Source of the DNA: Candidatus Schekmanbacteria bacterium
Lineage (GTDB): Bacteria > Schekmanbacteria > GWA2-38-11 > J061
Assembly: GCA_003695725.1 (NCBI GenBank)
Contig: RFHX01000151.1
Span: 1-19,243, forward strand
DNA: 19,243 nt
Direction of reading: 5' to 3'
Below, one piece after another: positions 13,621 through 19,243 of this stretch. The notes under the pieces were generated by a model. It did not search any database. It saw only the letters and a program-made list of their open reading frames with translations, and was not told the origin of the DNA. The first letter of the stretch is position 1. Each line of letters begins with the position of its first letter. Position numbers and translations under genes: made by a program.

Positions 13621-15351
13621 TTAATCTTTTTTCAGAGCATAGATTTTTATTAGAGGTCCCGGTTTTTCAAATTCGTCAAATCCAGACAAGGGCAGATAGA
13701 AGGCATCGAGAATATCAAAAACAGCTTTCGAGGGTTTTTCTATATTTTCCTTAAGTGGAGAAAATGTTTTAATTAGTCGAAAGCGTCTTTTTATAATAGG
13801 CATTACCTTTTCTATGGGGCTTGAATAAAAAAGGAGAAAGCTGTTTCCTGTTATAAGATACTCAATTTTGTATTTCTCTATGTCTTCTTCAGTAAAATTA
13901 TTGCTGAAAATATATTCATAAGAGTTTCTAAGGGGGATAATTCCTTTTTTGAGCATATAGCGGTAAGAGTCAAGATATAATCTGTAATGGTTTCTATTGT
14001 TGTTGGACAATACCTTTTCAAAGATGGAAATTTCCCTATTTATGGCTTCCTTTCCTCTTTCAAGATAAGGTATATTGTATTTGTATGATGAATAAAGGTA
14101 AATCCTGCTGCCAAAGGGAATGTTATTCTCGATCCATTCTCTTGCCTCGATTCTCGTGTCTTTTTTTGACATGAGGATATCACACTTGACGGCATTTAAA
14201 AGAGAGGGAATTATCGCAATTGTAAGAAGAGTAACAGAAACGATTTTACCTTTCTTTTTTAAAATGCCTTTTTCCTGATAAATTTCAACGAGAAAGTTGC
14301 CCGCATATATTGCAAGAAAGGGTATGATTGGAATCATATATCGTGAAAAAACTCCATAGCCATTACCAATGTATATATAATAGAAGAGAGGAAAACTCAG
14401 AAGCACGATGTCTTCATATTTGTGGCGGTAGAGCATATAGAGAAATCCTATGAGCGATAAGAGAAGAAATGGAAATCCTATCCCTGAAAGCAGGGTTGTT
14501 TTCAAATAGAAAAGCCAGCCGATTTCCAAATTTGTTTTTCCGCTTTGATAAATCCATTTCGCCATAAATTTAAGCTTCTTGAGAAATGTTTCGTATTCGG
14601 GAATAAGGCCCGGAGAAGTGACAAGGAATATTATTGTCATCAATATTCCAGTGAGGTAGATTTTTAGGTCAAGGAGTGCTCTTTTTATCCCCTTACCGCT
14701 CTTTAAATAGAAAAGAAGATGGGCTGTAAAAACAAAAATCGATGAAAGCGCGCCATTGTATTTGAAACCGGCTGCAATGCCTCCTGCTATTGCCGAAGAA
14801 ATGTAACCCTTACCATTTTGAAGAATTTTTGCTGTGAAAAAGGCAGTTAGAAGAATAGAGGCTGTAAGGCAAATGTCAGTTGTGCCAAAATGAGAATCTC
14901 TTATATGAAGATAAGCAAAGGTAAGTAGGGATGAAGAAAAAATCCCTGCCTCCTTTCCATAAAAACGCCGTGCTGTTATGTATGTCAGCCAAATAGTAAA
15001 TGTGCCAACAAATGCTGAAAATAGGCGAGGTACGAGAAAGAAAAGAGATGGCGATATTATGAAATTTTTGACAAAGTCCAAATAGTTTTCATACGTACCG
15101 GCCAAGTATCCTAAATAATAAATTATTCTGTATAGAAAATGGTTAAGATAAATGAAAAGATGTGGATAATAATAAAAATGAGGATTATAATCACCTGTGA
15201 AAAGATATATTGATGTTTCTACGATTTGGTCTTCATCCGGCCTTGCGTATTTGAGGGGAAGCCCAAAATTTATTCCCCATAGCCGCAATATTAAACCGAT
15301 AACGATTAAAATAAAAATATACCCGTTTTTTTTTGAGAGAATCTTATTCAT
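13621..15351 (-). CDS. Membrane glycosyltransferase of the GT39/ArnT-like (PMT_2) type
   Basis: A 576-residue polytopic protein likely to transfer a sugar from a polyprenyl-phosphate donor to an acceptor on the outer face of the inner membrane. A first membrane helix (about 10-28) is followed by a loop with RPDEDQ (Asp39-Glu40), the acidic pair typical of the family's catalytic loop. Next come the YYYPHL segment and about a dozen hydrophobic spans to residue 385, then a soluble C-terminal domain (about 400-576). Sugar and acceptor cannot be inferred. No Shine-Dalgarno is visible before the ATG. It follows a methyltransferase gene on the same strand after 83 nt. Confidence 0.85.
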   Translation of the reverse strand: MNKILSKKNGYIFILIVIGLILRLWGINFGLPLKYARPDEDQIVETSIYLFTGDYNPHFYYYPHLFIYLNHFLYRIIYYLGYLAGTYENYLDFVKNFIISPSLFFLVPRLFSAFVGTFTIWLTYITARRFYGKEAGIFSSSLLTFAYLHIRDSHFGTTDICLTASILLTAFFTAKILQNGKGYISSAIAGGIAAGFKYNGALSSIFVFTAHLLFYLKSGKGIKRALLDLKIYLTGILMTIIFLVTSPGLIPEYETFLKKLKFMAKWIYQSGKTNLEIGWLFYLKTTLLSGIGFPFLLLSLIGFLYMLYRHKYEDIVLLSFPLFYYIYIGNGYGVFSRYMIPIIPFLAIYAGNFLVEIYQEKGILKKKGKIVSVTLLTIAIIPSLLNAVKCDILMSKKDTRIEAREWIENNIPFGSRIYLYSSYKYNIPYLERGKEAINREISIFEKVLSNNNRNHYRLYLDSYRYMLKKGIIPLRNSYEYIFSNNFTEEDIEKYKIEYLITGNSFLLFYSSPIEKVMPIIKRRFRLIKTFSPLKENIEKPSKAVFDILDAFYLPLSGFDEFEKPGPLIKIYALKKD

Positions 15352-15434
15352 TTAAAGTGATGAGAGCTTTCTTTATGAAAATATTTTTTTATCACAACTA
15401 ACTTTATGTATAAAAATCCAGAAAATGGTTATCG

Positions 15435-16187
15435 TCATTTTATGTTTTTTTCTGCAATTAAGATGTAATGAATAGCCAAGAAATACATCATAAACTTTGG
15501 AAAAATGTCTATTATCTTTATCAAAAGATTTGAAAAAGGATCAGTGAAACTAACCTGAAAAGTTGTTGGATGATACTCAATTCTTTCAAATTTTCTGCTT
15601 AATTTTTTTTCTAATTTTTTTCTTGTAATATGAAAGATTCCTCTTTCATGTTTTTTTAGAACGAGAAACAAAAACATTGCTGGATTGAAGATATTTGGTT
15701 CGATAATTATACATCTGCCTCCTTTTTTTAGGACGCGATGTATTTCATTGATTGATTCGTCAACATCTTCCATATGATGAATAACAGAAAAAACAAAGAC
15801 TACATCAAAGCTTTCGGATTTAAAAGGAAGCTGATTTGATAAATTGAGGTTGTAATAGATTTCTTTGAGGTTGAAACTCTCTGTGTTTTCCTTTGCTCTG
15901 TTTAAGTAAAGTTCACTTATATCAGTAGCATAGATTTTATTCGTATATCTTTTTAAGATTTTAAAATAAAAACCGATACCGCACCCTATGTCGAGGAGTT
16001 TTTCGCATTTTTGGGGGAACAGAAAATCGAACAATTTTATAATACGCTTCTTTAAAACCTCTTTTTCCTCAATTAAATGGGGGTCGTATCTTTTGAGAAA
16101 CTCTTCTGTTGTGTTTAGATACATTCGTTCGAAGCATTTTTTTTGATAACGCCACGAGGTATAGTTCCCTTTTTTAGATTCAAACAT
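15435..16187 (-). CDS. SAM-dependent class I methyltransferase
   Basis: A 250-residue enzyme of the Methyltransf_11/UbiE-like fold. Motif I is LLDIGCGIGFY (64-74), the acidic residue after strand 2 is Asp89 (YATDIS), and strand 4 is FDVVFVFSVIHHMED (about 126-140), followed by LKKGGRCIIIEP. Residues about 220-245 are hydrophobic and may touch the membrane, which would suit a lipid or polyprenyl substrate; this is inference. It lies between a membrane glycosyltransferase and an MFS transporter on the same strand. The substrate is unknown. Confidence 0.85.
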   Translation of the reverse strand: MFESKKGNYTSWRYQKKCFERMYLNTTEEFLKRYDPHLIEEKEVLKKRIIKLFDFLFPQKCEKLLDIGCGIGFYFKILKRYTNKIYATDISELYLNRAKENTESFNLKEIYYNLNLSNQLPFKSESFDVVFVFSVIHHMEDVDESINEIHRVLKKGGRCIIIEPNIFNPAMFLFLVLKKHERGIFHITRKKLEKKLSRKFERIEYHPTTFQVSFTDPFSNLLIKIIDIFPKFMMYFLAIHYILIAEKNIK

Positions 16188-16301
16188 TTTCCCGTAAAAT
16201 ATTATAACTCTTCTTTTAAGGCATAAGCAGTTATTTTGTCAATCCCATATCGCTAATGGAAGACATGGAAATTACTGAAAAGATCTTCAATGAGATGACA
16301 T

Positions 16302-17609
16302 CTATTGGGATTTTTCACCGTATTTGAGGTAGATTGCTGTGCACCAGATACAAACTGCAAGGTTTACTATCCCCACTATGAGAAAAGGGCTCGTGTATCC
16401 AAAGCTGTCAAAGACAAAGCCGCCAATAGATGTGAGAATGAAAATTCCAAGTGCTCCGCTTGTATTGAAACCGCCAAGCACTGAACCCAGCACTTGTTTT
16501 GGAGATAAGTCTGTTGCAAGAGTCGTGGAGGCCGTCATTGCTCCAAATTGTCCTGCTCCTATGATGACAACTATAAGTTTAAGAGCTGTTCCAAAGGGGC
16601 TTTCAAGAGGATAGAGAAGCAGAAATCCTAAGCCTGTAATTCCAAGACTTAAGGAGATAGTTCTCATCCTTCCCCACCGGTCCGTAAGAATTCCCCAAAG
16701 GGGAGCCGTAAGAATTCCAAAAATTCCAGATATTCCCACAGAGATTCCTCCAATAGCCATTGCCTTTGAACTTGGCATATTGAATTCATGAGCCGCCCGA
16801 ACAACCCAAATCATAACAATCGAACCCAGCACTCCTACATTAGCCCTTGAAACAAATCCTGCACCATAACACATTTTGAGTGGCGAACTTTTTTTTACCA
16901 CCTGCCATGCTTCCTTCAAAAGCTGAAGTTCTCCTTTATGATGGCTTTCCTTGGATTTTACGATTCTGTCAATGATCCCAAAGTGAGAGACAAGCCCGCT
17001 TAAAAGAAAAATAATGCCGCAGGTGTAAAATGCTGCAAGGATTCCAAATTTTCTTGGAATGAGTCCGATGACAGAAAAGGCTACAAGAGAGCCAAGCGCA
17101 GAGGTTAGACCAATTGCCGCCATCCCCTTTCCGCGGCTTGATTCATATGTATAGTCTCCAATTATCGTAAAAACATGAGGCCAGGCAAATTGAAGAAAGA
17201 CAGCATAAAGTGATCTTAAAACAAAAACCCATAAAATAGCGCTTGCATTCGTCAAGGCGGCAATATTGTGGGCATATCCGTATAGAATGAATGTAATACC
17301 ACTTGTAACAAGACCAAAGGTCATTATATTTCTTCTGCCAAATTTATCTGATAAAAGCCCCACATATCCGATTAAAAGGATCGATGCCACTTCATTCATT
17401 ACAACTAAAGTAGTGTTTATCTTTCCAAAATTCTTGGCAGCTATTCCTATAACTTCCTTCAAGTAGATTGGCTGGATCACGGTTGGTGCTGTAATTCCAA
17501 TGAGCATTACCATTGAGCACCAAAAAAGGGAGTAGAAGTTGAATTTGTGAAGGTCAGGCGGCATTTCAATACCAAATATTTTTCTTTTTGATGCATTTTC
17601 TGTGTTCAT
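16302..17609 (-). CDS. Major facilitator superfamily transporter
   Basis: A 435-residue, 12-span inner-membrane transporter. The MFS loop 2-3 motif is GLLSDKFGRRN in the first half and recurs as GILTDRWGRMR in the second half, showing the internal duplication. The central cytoplasmic loop (about 215-235) is rich in Lys, Glu and His. The substrate cannot be assigned. AAGGA lies 6 bases before the ATG and is part of a near-palindrome. It is the first of three minus-strand genes (with the methyltransferase and glycosyltransferase), with gaps of 114 and 83 nt that could hold separate promoters. Confidence 0.9.
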   Translation of the reverse strand: MNTENASKRKIFGIEMPPDLHKFNFYSLFWCSMVMLIGITAPTVIQPIYLKEVIGIAAKNFGKINTTLVVMNEVASILLIGYVGLLSDKFGRRNIMTFGLVTSGITFILYGYAHNIAALTNASAILWVFVLRSLYAVFLQFAWPHVFTIIGDYTYESSRGKGMAAIGLTSALGSLVAFSVIGLIPRKFGILAAFYTCGIIFLLSGLVSHFGIIDRIVKSKESHHKGELQLLKEAWQVVKKSSPLKMCYGAGFVSRANVGVLGSIVMIWVVRAAHEFNMPSSKAMAIGGISVGISGIFGILTAPLWGILTDRWGRMRTISLSLGITGLGFLLLYPLESPFGTALKLIVVIIGAGQFGAMTASTTLATDLSPKQVLGSVLGGFNTSGALGIFILTSIGGFVFDSFGYTSPFLIVGIVNLAVCIWCTAIYLKYGEKSQ

Positions 17610-17616
17610 AAAAAAT

Positions 17617-17632
17617 CCTTAAATTTTTAAGG
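17617..17632. repeat. Short inverted repeat overlapping the MFS ribosome binding site
   Basis: CCTTAAA and TTTAAGG flank a 2-bp centre just upstream of the MFS ATG. The arm nearest the gene includes its Shine-Dalgarno (AAGG on the minus strand). It could be an operator or an RNA fold that hides the site; chance is also possible. Confidence 0.3.
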
Positions 17633-17731
17633 TTCCAATTAAGAAAATATTTTATGCATATTTTTGTAATGTTATCTTTAATTTATTTGTTAGCTGTAAA
17701 AAATTTGTAAATAGTATAGATTTATTTAATC

Positions 17732-17760
17732 TTGACAATCAGTTTCTTATCAAGTATTGA
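17732..17760 (+). promoter_or_regulatory. Candidate promoter of ndk
   Basis: TTGACA (17732-17737) and TATTGA (17755-17760) are 17 nt apart and lie about 30 nt before the ndk ATG. The -35 is perfect and the -10 weak. Confidence 0.5.
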
Positions 17761-17792
17761 GTGCACTTTAAATAAAAAAAGGAGACAATGCG

Positions 17793-18215
17793 ATGGCTGT
17801 AGAAAGAACACTTGTAATGATAAAGCCCGATGCTGTTTCAAAAAAGGCAATCGGAGAAATTATAAACCGCTTTGAAAATGAAGGCCTCAATATTCTCGCA
17901 TTAAAGGTGAGAAAACTCACAACAGAAGAAGCACGTTTATTTTATGCTGTGCATAAGGACAAACCCTTTTATGATGACCTTGTCAAATTTATGACCTCAG
18001 GCAAGATGGTTGCATTAGCTCTCGAAGGTGAAAATGCTATCAGTCGTGTCAGAGATATTATGGGACCAACCAATTCAAAGGAAGCTCCTGAAGGGACATT
18101 GCGGGCTAAATTTGGTACAGATATCGAAAAGAATGCTGTTCACGGCTCGGATTCACCTGAATCTGCAAAGATTGAAATTCCTTTCTTCTTCAGTGAGCTT
18201 GAACTTTTTGCATAA
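17793..18215 (+). CDS. ndk: Nucleoside diphosphate kinase
   Basis: A 140-residue cytoplasmic enzyme that balances nucleoside triphosphates by passing a gamma-phosphate through a phosphohistidine. The catalytic His117 is in the diagnostic [12 protein letters not shown] segment (114-125). [11 protein letters not shown] (5-15), [18 protein letters not shown] (91-108) and the C-terminal FFFSELEL are all standard. Length is normal. AAAGGAG precedes the ATG, with its own likely promoter upstream. The next gene starts 143 nt downstream; no clear terminator was found between them. Confidence 0.98.
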   Translation: MAVERTLVMIKPDAVSKKAIGEIINRFENEGLNILALKVRKLTTEEARLFYAVHKDKPFYDDLVKFMTSGKMVALALEGENAISRVRDIMGPTNSKEAPEGTLRAKFGTDIEKNAVHGSDSPESAKIEIPFFFSELELFA

Positions 18216-18358
18216 ATAAGACAGAGCGTATAGATATAAAAATTCCATATTTGAAGTCTCTCCATAAAATTATCCTTTATTGAAGAAATTTCTTTTTTGC
18301 TGTGCATTTAATAGTATAAAATCATTTTTGAGATTCTTTTAATTTGAAAGTTTTATCA

Positions 18359-18697
18359 ATGGAAACATTTGCAATTATAAAGTCCATCCTCTATTTTCTT
18401 TTAGCTGGTCTGTGCGAGATAGGCGGCGGTTATCTTGTATGGTTGTGGCTGCGCGAAGGTAAACCTTTCGCTTATGCCTTTTTAGGGTTTGTGATTTTAA
18501 TGTTTTACGGAATAGTACCAACTTTTCAGCCTGCCCATTTTGGACGCGTCTATGCCGCCTATGGTGGAGTCTTCATAGCCCTTTCTGTATTATGGGGATG
18601 GAAAATAGACAATATAAGACCTGACAGGTTTGACATAATCGGCGCAGCCATAGCACTATGCGGTGTGGCAGTGATAATGTATTGGCCAAGGAGTTAA
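18359..18697 (+). CDS. YnfA/UPF0060 family small membrane protein
   Basis: A 112-residue, four-span inner-membrane protein. Family blocks are evident: [20 protein letters not shown] near the N-terminus, [14 protein letters not shown] in the middle and [20 protein letters not shown] at the end. The fold resembles small multidrug resistance proteins; function in most bacteria is not established. I prefer the ATG at 18359 over a TTG at 18344 because it gives the family's N-terminus. A TATAAA at 18315-18320 could be a -10 element, but no good -35 accompanies it. Confidence 0.9.
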   Translation: METFAIIKSILYFLLAGLCEIGGGYLVWLWLREGKPFAYAFLGFVILMFYGIVPTFQPAHFGRVYAAYGGVFIALSVLWGWKIDNIRPDRFDIIGAAIALCGVAVIMYWPRS

Positions 18698-18719
18698 TTT
18701 TTCGTTCTCTCAATTTAGG

Positions 18720-19178
18720 ATGACTTCTCAAAAGAGGATAGATAAAGAATTCAAAATTATTCTTACTGCCTCGATAATAATAGTTTTTGCCCTTCTATTG
18801 TTGTTGATTTTCAATTTTGGCAAAATAATGCATTTGCCGGTAATAAGAGATTTATCTGCTCTTGTTTCACTTCAGAAGAAAATTGTAAAAAAATATAATT
18901 GGGATTTAGTTACTATTTCTATTAACAACAACAGCTTGCTGATAATAAATTTTGTAAATTCCCCTTTTAGAAAGCTTGGCAGGTATGAAAAGGAAAAATT
19001 TGCTTCAGAGGTTGCCGATTATGCTTATTCACAATATGAGAAAAAAGAGTCTATCGAAAGGATACGAATTGTTTTTGGTATATCGAAGAGATTCTGGATT
19101 TTTTATTACAATGATTTTTTAGATGCCTATGAGTTTGAATATGACTCCATTTCAAAGAAATGGATATTAAAAGAATAA
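18720..19178 (+). CDS. Unrecognised single-pass membrane protein
   Basis: A 152-residue protein with a positively charged N-terminus (QKRIDKEFK), one hydrophobic segment (about 14-33) and a charged, mixed helix/strand domain (about 50-152) probably outside the membrane. No Cys and no family signature are seen. TTAGGA lies directly before the ATG, closer than usual. It follows the YnfA gene after 22 nt and could share its transcript. The C-terminal part is rich in Tyr and Phe (KRFWIFYYNDFLDAYEFEYD). I do not recognise it. Confidence 0.65.
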   Translation: MTSQKRIDKEFKIILTASIIIVFALLLLLIFNFGKIMHLPVIRDLSALVSLQKKIVKKYNWDLVTISINNNSLLIINFVNSPFRKLGRYEKEKFASEVADYAYSQYEKKESIERIRIVFGISKRFWIFYYNDFLDAYEFEYDSISKKWILKE

Positions 19179-19243
19179 GGACTATAGGCTTACATTTCAT
19201 ATTGCTGTTGCGAAGGTAAGATCATGCTTGGTCTCGATTAGTC

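Noticed and set aside
15161-15169. Second exact TGTGGATAA DnaA box
   Set aside because: It is isolated within the glycosyltransferase coding sequence with no neighbouring boxes or A+T element; chance match.
16201-16206. TATAAT on the minus strand upstream of the methyltransferase
   Set aside because: It is only about 14 nt from the start codon, leaving almost no leader, and no -35 fits; the TTGACA at 16243-16238 has no good -10.
16256-16327. 23-codon plus-strand ORF between the methyltransferase and MFS genes
   Set aside because: No Shine-Dalgarno, overlaps the end of the MFS gene, and too short to judge.
18282-18298. AAGAAATTTCTT followed by T residues after ndk, resembling a terminator
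   Set aside because: The dyad has no loop and no GC pairs, so it would not form a stable terminator hairpin.

Overview
The window looks like a bacterial chromosome of low GC content (AT-rich intergenic DNA, short gaps). It probably comes from an uncultured, largely anaerobic lineage. The hints are FeoB ferrous iron uptake under a DtxR-FeoA regulator, a membrane pyrophosphatase of the K+-dependent type, a C_GCAxxG_C_C protein and a TudS-type (DUF523) protein. No rRNA, tRNA, CRISPR array, transposase or phage gene is visible. The lineage cannot be fixed from this sequence.

Layout. (1) Positions 1-1826 hold an alkaline-phosphatase-superfamily membrane enzyme broken by an in-frame TAG and by a -1 frame change at a T TTA AAA heptamer. 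(2) 1845-3459 is a minus-strand parA-parB pair. It reads away from an AT-rich intergenic region (3460-3983) that carries two identical, perfectly palindromic parS sites, one exact DnaA box between them and a 12-bp inverted repeat. This is a partition centre and possibly the replication origin. (3) 3984-5969 is a plus-strand pair: a zinc alcohol dehydrogenase and a DUF523-DUF1722 protein. (4) 5982-7514 (minus) is a ComM/YifB Mg-chelatase-like ATPase. (5) 7724-10430 is an iron module: feoB and a DtxR-family repressor with a fused C-terminal FeoA domain. A perfect inverted repeat lies over the feoB -10 region. (6) 10431-12926 (minus) holds a C_GCAxxG_C_C protein and hppA, separated by a clear intrinsic terminator. 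(7) 13140-13607 is a stand-alone CheY-like receiver protein, divergent from hppA. (8) 13621-17609 (minus) holds a GT39-type membrane glycosyltransferase, a SAM methyltransferase and an MFS transporter. (9) 17793-19178 (plus) holds ndk, a YnfA/UPF0060 membrane protein and an unrecognised single-pass membrane protein.

How the genes fit together. ParA/ParB and the parS sites form a complete chromosome-segregation module in cis. FeoB and DtxR-FeoA form a compact iron uptake and control unit with no free-standing feoA in the window; the promoter architecture suggests repression by the downstream regulator. The remaining genes are mainly housekeeping or cell-envelope functions. I see no wholly new multi-gene system. 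The most notable points are the parS/DnaA-box region, the split phosphatase with a recoding-type heptamer, and the feoB operator paired with a Cys-rich DtxR-FeoA fusion.
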